The notes under the pieces: generated by a model
Told to the model about the DNA's origin: nothing
Databases searched by the model: none
The model's input: only the letters and a program-made list of their open reading frames with translations
Made by a program: the position numbers and the translations under genes
Shown here: one piece after another, positions 21,155 to 32,705 of the stretch
Position numbering within the stretch: position 1 is the first letter of the stretch
How the letters are laid out: the number at the start of each line of letters is the position of its first letter
From: Myrica gale
Lineage: Eukaryota > Streptophyta > Magnoliopsida > Fagales > Myricaceae
Reading direction: 5' to 3'
Assembly (NCBI GenBank): GCA_963930655.1
Contig: OZ005604.1
Span: 4,598,001 to 4,662,000 of the forward strand
DNA length: 64,000 bases

Positions 21155-21835
21155 GTGGAGCTCTCATAAGTCATAACCCTTCCACATCTTTAATAGTTTG
21201 TCATGATAATTTAATTTTTTATATCAAATATTTTGTATATAAAGCCAAATGCCGCAATCAGTTTTCAGTTGATCATGTAGCAGATATTATATATTTACAA
21301 ACCACCGATTGAGGGTAGGGGTACAATGAATATTATTTACTTTATTTGAACTGATGTTTTGGTTTAATTAGGTCGCACGATTGATTAATTTATATCCCAT
21401 GCCACACTACTGAATATGCTTAATTAGAGATAAAAATATAATTTTTGTTTAATAATTATTGCTTAACTTAGCTGTGAAGATAACAAGCACTTGGAAACAT
21501 GTACGCCTGGCTAGAAGGATAGAAAAAACCAAGGAATAATAATCAAATGAAAAAAAGGGTACCCGCTAGCTTGATGCCAAAACTAGTCCCACATTATGTT
21601 GACCGTTAGGCCTTGAATACGTCATTAGTTAACTTGTCAAACTACTATCGTTGCAGGGGATGGAAGGTATTTTGGTCCACCTGAAAGAGGTGTGTTCTAT
21701 TTTTAACGTTTTCTCTGAAAAATGTACATGAGCTATGAGCTATCCCTCTCTTGTAGACTTGTAGTATATATAAATAAGCCATGACTTTAACCTAATTACG
21801 TACGTACCCCAAGCAACCAGCAGCCTTAATGCTTA

Positions 21836-22014
21836 GAGTGTGTTCGGTTAAGGTGTATTGTGAGGATTTTTTGTGTTTTGAGAATTTTTATGTGATGTTA
21901 AATTTATTGGTATGCGTGTTGTAGTTATATTTATGTGGTTTGAAAAATTATGTTTGGTTGTAGAATCCTGAGGATTCAAAAAATCCTGAGGATTCTTCCT
22001 AAACGAACATGCCC
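21836..22014. mobile_element. Tourist-like (PIF/Harbinger) MITE, 179 bp
   Basis: Ends GAGTGTGTTCGGTTAAGG and, inverted, GGGCATGTTCGTTTAGG, flanked by TTA on each side (21833-21835, 22015-22017), the 3-bp duplication of PIF/Harbinger. Internal inverted AATCCTGAGGATT motifs. Confidence 0.7.
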
Positions 22015-22550
22015 TTAGTCTTCTGGCGTACGTGGTGATTACGCACGCAGGAAGTCTTTTCAAAACTGCACTATAGATACCCTATGTATATAGTCTATTC
22101 AACACGGTGATGATATATGACAACATCATTTAATTCTCATAGAGGTATAAGGGACAGTTTCAGTTCAAATTTCACACGCGAGGGCCACGTATTATATATA
22201 CCTTCCTTCCAAGTGTATCTAGTATGTCTATCTCTTTTTTAATTATAATTTAAATAAAAAATTATAATAAACAAAATAGAAACTAATATCCCATAATCAA
22301 AGAAACATATTAATTAATTCAACAGGCAGACACAAAAACTCTACCACCTGTTATCAACTCATGAAAGGTAAACATCAAAGAGTGAGATCTATTTACAATT
22401 TTGGGAAACATCACTTTTCGCCCGTAATTATATTTTGGCAAAAAGGCTCACAAGGCAAATGTGCAAGGTTTTTAGATGCCCGTCTTATCTTGCAGTTGTC
22501 TTGAAATATCGAATTCATCAATTTAAGTCTTCTAATATGATCCGACTTTT

Positions 22551-24877
22551 AAGATTATTCGGAGAGCAAGCTGCTGAGCAGCTTTATCTACCTCAGCGTC
22601 GTCTAAAATAAGAAGAGGCGACTTGCCTCCTAATTCGAGTGAAACCAGTAAAACTGACCTAAACAAAGAGTACGAGTACCTTGATCAGCATGTAATATGT
22701 GCTGCGAAAATAGAAGGGGAAATAGAAAAGCTGATCTAGAAATATATTACCCCATCCCCATCAATGTCCATATGAGAGCTTATAGCAGCACCAGCGGTCT
22801 GTCCGTAGGGTGTACGCCTTCAGCTCACGCGACATTTTTAACACCTCACCATGAATTTTATCGGCCGGTCCCGCGTAGTTTTGTAGGGTATTCGTTGCAT
22901 GAGGAATATCTATGGCTCTTCCTGAAGCAAACAATTTCACAGCATCAATGGTGTCCAATGCAGCTAATTCTTCTGCATGTTCGTCAATCAAATCCTCAAA
23001 TTATCATCATAATCCTTCCCTTTTACTAGTCATCATCAAAAAGAAGAATGAAAGATACTAATTACTAATTAATGTTTAATGTCCTCTGAACAACTTAATT
23101 TAGACCTAAATATGTGAAAAATACATAGAAGGGGTGAACAGGTATATTAAAATATGAATATATGAACAGCATAACTATTGAGCAAGAATCTGTAAAATAG
23201 TAATCCGAACTAACTATAAGAAACTCCGAACTCACTGCATAATATTAATTTAACAGATTTCACAAACTAAATTAATATGCAATCAATTTCCCGATACCTG
23301 CAAGATTAGTAAATTCATATATAAACAAACACACGTTATACCTTTGTCTTCAATCTTCTTGGACCAGAATAATCAATATATTCAAGATTGATATTCTAAG
23401 AACACTAATCACAAGAATGGTTAAATGTAAACAAATAAAAAAGGTAAATCAATCACACAATATTTGGTGACGAAGAGAAACCCTTTTGAAAACTTCTTCA
23501 AAAGAGAAAAACTCTTCGAGCCAAAGCCGGTTTTTAAATCCACTAGTTTCAAATGAAATTACACAGTGATCAAAAGATTACAACACTGTTAATCTTACCC
23601 AAATTGCCTCAATTCGGATCACGTGAGTCCTACTCATTTGCATAAAAACCAACTTTCTCTTTTTGCTTTTAGAACTAACACAAAAGACTCAAATGTCCTT
23701 ATTTGTTTTTCACGAATAAGCTAAAATGTTTTCACATCCTCACATAATACAAATAGGGAGAGAGAGAGAGAGGGAAAACCCCACCGAGAAGAAAGAAATA
23801 AAAAGAAAGAAGGTTTACCTAAATATGGCTCAGAACATTGCACAATTGTTTAGAACATTAAATTATACAATATTTAATATTGTAAATTTCAAACAATATG
23901 AATTCTATCGAATTTAATGTTTATTGTGGCTACATTTTTTTCAAAATTTCAAAATTTTAACACTAATTCTAACGCATCTTACTCTTTCCTCGAAGTTACA
24001 ACTCTTCACCTAAGTTTTAATATATTTTTTAAAATAATTTTAATTAAATATTCTTTCTTTATATCTTTTCACTAACTTGTAATATTTTGTTATTAAAAAT
24101 TTATATTAAATTATTCATCTCCACTTTCTATAGATTTTAATAAAATTTAATGTAGAATCAATTATTTTTCGAAAAATTTATAAACTCTAATAAAACTTTT
24201 CGTCAAATTTTCTACAATTTTTTTGCGACCGACCGTACCAACGTCACAGACACAGTACACGTCATCGATGTGGAAAATTCCTCTGGTCCAGAAAGTAAAA
24301 CGACATGTCTATACGGCAATCGAATTAAATTTAACTACCTGTCTCTTCCGTGATGTCAGAAGCCACAAGTCTCGTCAGATCAAAATTACAGATATTCGCT
24401 ATCGGGACGAACATATTGCAGAAGCGACGTCTGGAGATGTGACCTAGCGGTGGCGTTTGACTATAACAAAATTAAAATAATGTTTGTTGACTCAATATTT
24501 TAGATATAAAAATTTCAAATAAAATAAATATATCTTAAATTTGTTAACATCTAATCTTTAAAAAATTTCATAAACTTTAATAAATTTTAATATCTAAATT
24601 TTAATATTTAAAAGATCTATAAAATTTTAAAAATATTTTTATTCTAAAATTTTCAAATTTTAATAAATTTTAATATGTCAAAAATATACAACATTTTGAG
24701 AAAAAAAAAACTAGACAGAATATTACAGTGGTGGGCAAACTAGGGAAGGACCTTTGATCGACGGCTTGACGCGCAGTTGTCACGGCCAAATCAACGTCTT
24801 CTTCAGTTCTTTGTCTCCTTCCGCCACCCTCGCAATCACTTCCTCCGTTCTCGGGTCTATGGTCTCAAACGTTTTTC
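22551..24877 (-). pseudogene. Decayed second copy of the ALDH2C4-like gene
   Basis: Pieces in gene order on the minus strand. 24877-about 24735 is exon 2 ([20 protein letters not shown], frame slipping near DKE). About 23010-22810 is the start of exon 3 ([20 protein letters not shown], then [19 protein letters not shown]). This joins abruptly to the end of exon 4 (AGAAISSHMDID), skipping the [15 protein letters not shown] region. Then 22660-22560 holds VSFTG fused to [20 protein letters not shown], skipping the middle of exon 5. Remaining introns show it arose by DNA duplication, not retroposition. Exons 1 and 6-9, including the catalytic cysteine, are missing. The upstream hAT at 24983 sits where exon 1 would be expected further out. 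Confidence 0.85.
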
Positions 24878-25539
24878 CTGTTTCATTTTGTTTTGGTTTT
24901 ATTTTACACGAAAAAAATAAAAAGAAAAATGTACTTGCGTTGCTGCGTACCAGATCGACTACCAGCTACCATACATGATAACTAGGGCTGCACAACCACA
25001 CCAAAATTTTTCGATGGAACCGGCACCGGCACCCGGATTCAACGGTGCGGGTGCCGGTTTGAGGTTTTCTACAAAATTCGGTGTCATTCCCGGTTCCTGG
25101 TACCCGAGAATCCGAGTTTTTTTTATATAAACAAGACGACCCGTTTTGAAATTCTTATAGAGACTTCTAGCTCGACGATCGCTCGAGCGCTCTACACTAT
25201 TTTTTTATAGAAACTTATCGCTCGACAGACGCTCGAGCGCTACCTTTAAATTTTTTTTTAAAAAATACGTCATTTTCTTTTCTCCCGACCTAGTCAGCAC
25301 TGCTTCTACTCTTCTCTCCTATTCTTTCTTTTCTCTTCAGCACCAACGATGCCCCCATTCTCTCTCTATCTTTTCTTCCCCAAATCCTCACATTATACTT
25401 TGCATTTACCTTCTTTTACTCTCTAGATCCAGTTCTTCCGTGCTCACAACTCACAAGGATTAGGCGCGGCCACACTCGAGGATTGTGAGCATATTCACCA
25501 CTTTGTAAAGTTCTTGAAGTTATTTTACGAAGTAACATT

Positions 25540-26160
25540 AAGAATGTCGGGATCAAGAATAAGTATAACAATGACGACCATGACAGTGTCGGGGAGGTGG
25601 GTGACAGTGAGAGTGTGACTTTGGGGGATAACGAGGATTGAGATGAGTTTGATCTTGTAAGTGCTGCTAGCCAAATGTCAGACTCCAAATCTGAGGTTGA
25701 GAGATATTTATCAGAGTCAGTTGAATCAAAGACTCATTCATTTAAAATTTTGCTTTGGTGGAACCTTAACTCTCATAAGTATCCTATTCTTGCCCGCATA
25801 GCTCGGGACGTGTTGTCAATTATCATTACCACTGTACCTTCTGAGTCAGTATTTAGTACTGGAGGTCGGGTATTGGATCCTTTTCGGAGTTCATTGGCCC
25901 CAAAAATTGCAGAAGGTCTCATTTGTGCTCAAAATTGGATGAGATGCGACCCTATTGTGGACGAGGAGGACATGACTTCTGATATGACAGAAGAACCACA
26001 ATTGACTCGGGTAATTTTATTTTTGCTTTTGTTAGTTTATTAGTTTCAATAATATTTTTATTTTTATAAATTATAATTTGGTGTATTTAAATATATTGTG
26101 TAGAGTTACCCATCTTGGCGACGGAGATCGAGGAGTAGGGGTTTTGAAGGAGTTACCCAT
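25540..26160 (+). pseudogene. hAT transposase remnant of the outer element (C-terminal dimerisation domain)
   Basis: An open stretch from 25675 encodes MSDSKSEVERYLSESVESKT then RDVLSIIITTVPSESVFSTG, GRVLDPFRSSLAPKIAEGLI and CAQNWMRCDP, the hAT C-terminal (Dimer_Tnp_hAT) signature of the Ac/RICESLEEPER class. A donor-like GGTAATTTT near 26010 and acceptor TGTGTAG near 26103 lead to ELPILATEIEE and a stop. This matches the intron of the inner element's transposase. The BED finger and catalytic core are absent. Confidence 0.8.
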
Positions 26161-26219
26161 CTTTATGATAATCTTACAGTTACGTCTCTATTACTTTGGA
26201 ATTTAAATTCTCATTTATC

Positions 26220-29200
26220 TAGGGCTGGGCAACCCCCCGGTGGTATGCGGTTTAACCTCTACCGCCACCGCCACCGCTACCGCTTGGCGGCCACCGCATA
26301 TAGCGGTAGCGGTACCACCACCGGGAAAATCCCGGTGGTATTAGCGGTGGCGGTGGCCCCGCTTGACACGCGCAAGGCCACCGCCAAACCGCTTCTTAGT
26401 GTTTTTTTTTTTTTACTTTTTTTAAGCGAAACGACGTTGTTGCTCATTAATGAGCAACGACGTCGTTTTGATCACTTAGTTTAAAAAAAACCCTAAAAGT
26501 CTAAAATGAGGACTTCACTCGACTCCTTCTTCAGTTCTTCTTCCGTGCGCCCCCAAACCCCCCACGGCCAGACCCTCACCCCCCGTTCCCCCACCCAACG
26601 CCCTATTGCCCTAAATTTGAAGATCCCCTTCAGCCCCCTTCGACGGCAGCAGCTCCCTTCGGCGTCCTTCGACGGCAGCAACCCTTCAGCCCCCTTCCCC
26701 GGTGCATTTCACTCCCCACGACCTCTTCACCGATTTCCTTCTAGGTAATTCATAATTGCATTGTAAATTTGTATTAGTTAACAAATTGAAATGTACAAGG
26801 ATCTTTGGAATATAGTTGTAATGGATCTTGTTCTAGAAGTCCTTTAAAGTTTAAACCATTGCATTTAGCTTAGCTTATGTGACCAAGTTTTTTGTTTTTT
26901 TTTCGGTTTATTGTATATTTAGGTGGGGATTTTTGTGCTGTTAATGAATTGATTGAGTTGTGTGATTGGAAATGTTGTGGAAACGTCAATTGGTGATTTG
27001 TTTTACCGTGATTGTGGTTCTACAGTGCTAGATCTAGGTTTTTATCTCCAAATGCTTATATGCACTTCAAGTGTTTGATGTTTTGTCTTAATGAAAAAAC
27101 TTTTAAATAATTATGAAATGACTTAGTAAAACAACGTATATAATATAACTTGTTTCTTATGAAAATAAAAAAACACATAGCATTAAACATAATATTCGAA
27201 TATCTTCATTAGTACCATCCTATATTGGTTTTCTTCATTATATTCGAATAACTTGTTTTCTTCATTATGAAATTATTTCTGAATATTTTCCTTTTGAAAA
27301 TTATTAATTTGGCCATTATATAATATTTGATTATATGCTAAGTAGGACTATATAACATATCTTCATTAGTACCATCCTATATTGATTCAAACCTCATTTC
27401 AGATGGAAACTACTCATAGTGGTGGCAGCTTTACGACACCCACCAATACTAGTAACGATGTTGATAGTGCTTGTGCTAGTAGCGGTGGTAATGCCAGTGG
27501 TACTTCACCCATTAGTTTCACGTCATCGTCTGCTGAAGAAATGGGTGCAATGACTACAAATGAGCCACGTGGGCTACCACCCCTACATCCTCAGTCTAAG
27601 AAGAGGAAGAATTCTAAGGAGTCGATAGTGTGGGAGCACTTCACCAGGATTCCACTAGCACCAGAGGAGAATCCACTATTGGCTCAGGCCAAATGCAACT
27701 ACTGTGGTAAGTTATGTCCATGCCATCACAAAAAAATGGAACTTCGGGGTTGTGGCAACATCATCATGCATGCTTGTTTTATAAGAGGAAGGTTGGTATT
27801 GCTGATGTGGGTCAGATGTTATTAAATCATGATGCTTCTAAAGCCACTGAGAGTGATGTAGGGGTAATGGGTGTGACTCGAAAATTTGATGAGAAGTGTA
27901 TTAGGAATTTGATTGCAATGATGATAATTGTTGATGAGTTGCCGTTTACTACTGTTAAAAAAAGGGTTTAAGAATTTGATCAATTACCTTGAACCAAGAT
28001 ATAAGATTCCCTCTAAGTATACTATAATGAGAGATTGTATGCAACTGTATTTGGATGAGAGGGCTAAGTTGAGGAATGAGTTTAAAGTCAATGGGTATAG
28101 GGTTTGTTTCACAACAGATACTTGGACTTCCATTCAGAATTTCAATTACATGTGTGTGACGGGTCATTTCATTGATGCTGGTTGGACTTTGCATAAGAGG
28201 GTGTTATCTTTTCGAAAAGTAGAAGACCGTAAGGGTGCCACCATTGCTAAAGAGTTAGAAGATTGTATGTTTGAATGGGGGATTGAGAAGATCCTCACAA
28301 TTACAGTAGATAATGCCTCTGCTAATGCTGTTGCCATTGATCAAGTGAAAAGGAGCAGTTGCATGGAGATGGGGTTGTATGTGGCCACGATTTTATACAT
28401 TTGAGATGTTCTGCTCATATTTTGAACTTGGCAGTGACGGAGGGCTTAAAAGCGGTTGATGATTCGATATCAAAAATTCGAAATATGATTAGATATGTGA
28501 AGTCCTCACCCTCCCGATTGATAGCGTTCAAAAAATATGTTGAGCGTAGAAATATCCAATGTGGTCAGTTTTTGACTCTTGATGTTAGTACTCGTTGGAA
28601 CTCAACATATTTGATGTTGTCTGTAGCTGAGAAGTATCAACGAGGTTTTGAGCTCATGTTGGATGATGATGGGGTATTTGTGACGTACTTGAAAGAGGAT
28701 GGGCATGAGAGGAAGGGTTTGGGACCTCCCACATTTGATGATTGGGAGCATATTCGCCACTTCATTAAATTTTTAAAATTGTTTTATGATGTGACTTTGA
28801 GGATGTCGGGATCGCTTGTGTCTACTGCTAACGTTTATTTTCAGGAGCTTGTTAAGATTCATAGGCATTTGGTGAAGTATAGTTGCAGTGGGGATAGGTC
28901 GCTTGAGGAGATGGATTTGCGCATAATGACAAAGTATAACAAGTACTGGGGCGATCTTGTTGAAGTGAATAGGTTGTTGTTTGTTGCAGCTATGCTTGAT
29001 CCTCGCTTCAAAGTGATGATGTTGGAGTTTTGGTTTAAGAAAGTAATGAGAGAAGAGGAGGGGCGTGGCATGACAACTATTGTGAGAGGCACCTTAAACC
29101 GTTTGTTTGAAGAATATAGTGATAGTGGTGCTCATAGCAGTATTTGTATGGATTTGGCCCATGTAGGACGTGATGTGGTCATAGAAGGACAAGGTTCAAA

Positions 29201-30577
29201 GGATCACGACGACGATTGGGATGACTTTGATGAGTATAGGAGATCTCAAACTGCATTGGACTCCAAATCTGAGGTCGAGAGGTATTTGATGGAGTCTGTT
29301 GAGGCTAAGTCCCCTACATTTGATATCCTCATGTGGTAGAAAGTGAACTCCGTGAAATATCCTACCCTTGCCCGCATAGCTCGTGACGTGTTGACGATTC
29401 CTATCACGACTGTACCTTCTGAGTCTGTATTTAGTACTGGAGGGCGAGTACTGGATCCATTTCGGAGTTCCTTAGCACTAAACACTGCCCAAGGTCTTAT
29501 TTGAGCACAAAATTGGTTTAGGAGTGAGCCTGTTGCAGATGAGGATGACATGACTCCAGATATGAATGAAGATCCACAAAGTTACAAGATGGACGCAGGT
29601 AATTCTTTTAGTTAGTTACTTGCGATTTTTCATGAATATATGACTTTATATGTTAATTATTTCTGAAATTGTGTATTTTGGTGTTTGTAGAGTTATCCAA
29701 TTTGACAGCGGATCTTCTAACTATCATTGATTAGGAGGATGAAAAGTGGAGCAGCCGAGCAAGGATGTTGTTCTAACTATTTTTGTTTGTGTACTTCATA
29801 TGTGTCGTTAATTACTTGCATTACGTCGTAATTTAGCCCCCGCCAAAGGCACTAAACCTCAATTTAAAGTTTCTGCTCATGGAGACTTGAACCCATGACC
29901 TCCATGAGAGAAGTTCTATCTATAGTTTCAAGTAAAATTTAATTTCCCTAAAACATGATTTGAGATAAAAACAGGTTGAGTTTTTTACTCATGACTATAA
30001 TGATCGAACATAGTATTGAATCTGATGCTTTTTGGGTCATTTGAATGACGAGAGACATGCCACATTCTTTTGTCAAACCATCAAATTCACATACTGCTAT
30101 AACAGTGACTTTGTTAGAATTCCAGCAAATTTAGAACAAATGCACAACTCAAAGATTTCGAACAGTATTTGACGTTACCGACTACTATTAGGGTGTCACA
30201 GCAGTGATTAGGTTTATTGATAGGTAATAATCAGGTTTAGATTTTAAAACACAATTGATAAAGCCCAAAATTTTTGGCTAAGGCTAAAAGGGCTTAGAAA
30301 GATGGCCTTAAATAACACCCAAAACCCCGAAAACCCCCCTAAAAGCCCAAAAAATAAGGTCAAATAACCCTAAAGCCCAAGAAAATTGAATTGGGCTAAA
30401 AAAGCAAAGGCCCATAGCATGAGCGGTTTAACCGGAACCGCCCATGCGGTAACCGTCAACGCTACTAGCGGTAACCGCTAGTAGCGGGGGCGTTGCCAAA
30501 AAATGGCCTACCGCCCTAGCGGTAGCGGTGGCGGTTGGGGACACAACCGCCCCCGCTGGTACCGCTACCCTGCCCTA
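26220..30577 (+). mobile_element. hAT element, inner, 4.4 kb, nearly full-length
   Basis: Ends TAGGGCTGGGCAACCCCC and, inverted, TAGGGCAGGGTAGCGGTACC. The target duplication is imperfect (CATTTATC at 26212-26219, ATTTTATC at 30578-30585, 6 of 8). Subterminal clusters of GCGGTGGCGGT and CCGCCACCGC occur at 26240-26400 and 30420-30570. It carries a recognisable but broken transposase. It is inserted into the 3' part of a related element. Confidence 0.8.
27403..29734 (+). pseudogene. hAT transposase (RICESLEEPER/zf-BED class), broken
   Basis: Order: a Ser/Thr-rich leader (METTHSGGSFTTPTNTSNDV); a BED zinc finger (SIVWEHFTRI to KCNYCGKLCPCHHKK, then HHHACLFYKR) crossing a frameshift near 27740; a core (FTTDTWTSIQNFNYMCVTGH, EKILTITVDNASAN, then HLRCSAHILNLAVTEGL after a frameshift near 28360; LDVSTRWNSTYLML; AAMLDPRFK); a DUF4413-like part; and the C-terminal dimerisation domain (SKSEVERYLMESVEAKSPTF, then PITTVPSESVFSTGGRVLDP). 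Another frame change lies near 27960 and stops lie near 29337 and 29503. The last intron (about 29600-29690) precedes a short final exon ending at 29734. The protein would bind and excise hAT ends. Three frameshifts and two stops make it inactive. Confidence 0.88.
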
Positions 30578-30926
30578 ATTTTATCTTTTAAGATGATCTT
30601 TAATTTTATTGTATTTGGAATTTGGATTTCATGATCTTTAGTTGCGTCTCTAATTCTCTATTAGATTTTATTCATATGTGATTAATGTACCAAAAGCAAA
30701 AAAGAAAAAAAATACATTGGGCCAAGTGAATAAAATAAAAAATGCTTAAAAAATGGCCCAATTTGAATGTAGGATAACCGGAAACCGCTATCGCTAAAGG
30801 CCGATTTCTGGCCTTAGCGGTGTAGGTGTAGGTGAAATTTTTTTTCAAAACCGGCCTACCTGGTGTAGGTGCCGATTTTGGCCAAAATCGACACCTACAT
30901 CGTGGTTGTGCAGCCCTAATGATAAC

Positions 30927-32705
30927 ATGCATGCCCGACCCGTTGGTAATATTTTGTAATAGGCGGGTTTTCCAATCAGGTGAGAGATATACGGCCTTAC
31001 ATATAATATCAAGGATGAATTTTGAACTCTAACCTCATTTTATTATTTTTATCATGTTACACCGTCATCTATTATTTTAAATATTTTATATAAAATTGTC
31101 ATTTTACATATAAAAAAATATTTTTCATTTAAATTAATTAAAATTTTAACAGTTTATAATTAATAATTATTAAGTATAATATAATAAAAATAATAAATTA
31201 AATATAAAATATTTAAATCCATATTTAAAGAATACAAATATATTTATCCCTATTATCAATTAATAACTATTCTAATAGACTCCCCTTCTGTTTGGTCTCG
31301 AGAGTTGAGACAAGTTACGTGGAGTAGACAGGAGTCCTGCTACTGGTCCAGTCACTGAAAAACTTCCCCTACCTATTGGGTCGCCTGTAAAAATTCAAAT
31401 AACAAGCCGTACTTGTCGGACCCCAAAATTTGTAATGCCAACTTTATATCTAACAAATTTTATGATAAATTGTATTTTTGTTTAACTCCACAAAATATAT
31501 GTATATTTTATTTTTTTTATAATTCAAATATTTAAATTAGATCTATTAAAATTTATAACTCTTCTTAAAACTTAAATTCTTAGTGAGAGTGCCAAGCTTG
31601 GAAGTTGAAGTAAAGTTTCACTCGCCCTGTTTATCAGTAGGACCAGCCTATAAGGAGTTGCTTTAGCCCACGATCTTCCTTAGATTATGGTAAAAAGGAG
31701 CCCAGCGAAAGCCTCATGCCTCCATTTCAGCCGAAGCCTCGGGAAGGGTGTGAGATCACTCCTGCAGCCCTGCTCATAAGTTGTGTGCCGTGGCGAGCCG
31801 GATATTTCTGGCATCAGCAGAAGGGTTCCTCAGTCGTCTTGTTGATCGATTGAAGCAGCTCGGCATATTTTTACCGTGGACTATAATGTTGCAGCAATTC
31901 ATCTAGATGAGGTCAATCACATTAAGAGCGAAAACAGTGAATCTGTATCGCTCCTCCATAGAGCCGAAGTTCCATGGTATCTAATTTCAGGAGCCTCTTA
32001 ATCCACTCTGCCATTGATCAGAGTTGGTGAATTACATACCCCCACAGCGTCAAGATTTGGAAGCCTCAAATCTTGACAAATTCCAGCCGCTACCAAAAAG
32101 GAGAAGTTAATGCACTGCAAAGCTTGAAGAAGCTTTCTCCATGTCACACGATCTCTCTATAATTACTGAGTCTTGTGAGTTGAGAGAAATTCTTATAATC
32201 ATTGATTTCTTGTTAGTAAAATCCGAGTTGTCTCCTCTGTAAACTCAAGCCGTTGCCGAACTATATGCACGTTAAATATTGGTCTGTGTTTGGTGTTTTG
32301 TTTTTGTGCTCAACAAGCAGCCATAAAGTTACACAGGACAACTCTCAGCCAGAGGATCAAATACATAGTAAGATTTCGATTCATTATCGTTTCTTTGTCT
32401 GGATCAAGAGTCCAAACCTATCAACAAGTTCCACCATTCGCCACTGCCTTGCAATCAAACTAGCAATGTTCAATCTCGACAGAAAACTCTAGCAAAACTC
32501 GGGACTCGTGACAATCAAATCCATATTTGACTCATCTAAAGGAGATCTATTCGTGACAAACCTTGAGTTATTCCCAGTTACATCACAGAGAAGGGCGAAA
32601 TCAAGACCGGAGAAAAATCGGCACTCACAAACAAGGAAGAACCTCCTTGTAATTTAAGGAACAAGAATTCTAATAACCTAGCTACTGGTGACTGGTGATT
32701 ACATG
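30927..32705. other. Intergenic spacer, includes the FRIGIDA-like 3' flank
   Basis: AT-rich to about 31590, then more balanced sequence with no gene I recognise. Its right end should include the 3' UTR of the FRIGIDA-like gene. A possible LTR fragment lies at 32130-32320. Confidence 0.45.
32130..32320 (+). mobile_element. Possible fossil LTR fragment, Ty1/copia-like
   Basis: The stretch around GTTGTCTCCTCTGTAAACTC and CCGTTGCCGAACTATATGC resembles the 3' part of copia LTRs common in trees. No internal genes or second LTR are seen; it would be an old, fragmentary relic. Confidence 0.25.

Larger units (their letters stand above)
24983..30918 (+). mobile_element. hAT element, outer, 5.9 kb, itself interrupted by another hAT
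   Basis: Perfect 8-bp target duplication ATGATAAC (24975-24982 and 30919-30926). Ends TAGGGCTGCACAACCAC and, inverted, TAGGGCTGCACAACCAC, identical over 17 bp. The subterminal zones are rich in GGCACCGGCACC and GTGTAGGTGTAGGTG motifs. It holds only the C-terminal part of a hAT transposase (25540-26160); the rest is deleted. A second hAT occupies 26220-30577. Confidence 0.85.

Noticed and set aside
31600-32700. Possible protein gene between the hAT and the FRIGIDA-like gene
   Set aside because: No open frame with recognisable domains or splice pattern; at most UTR and a possible LTR relic.
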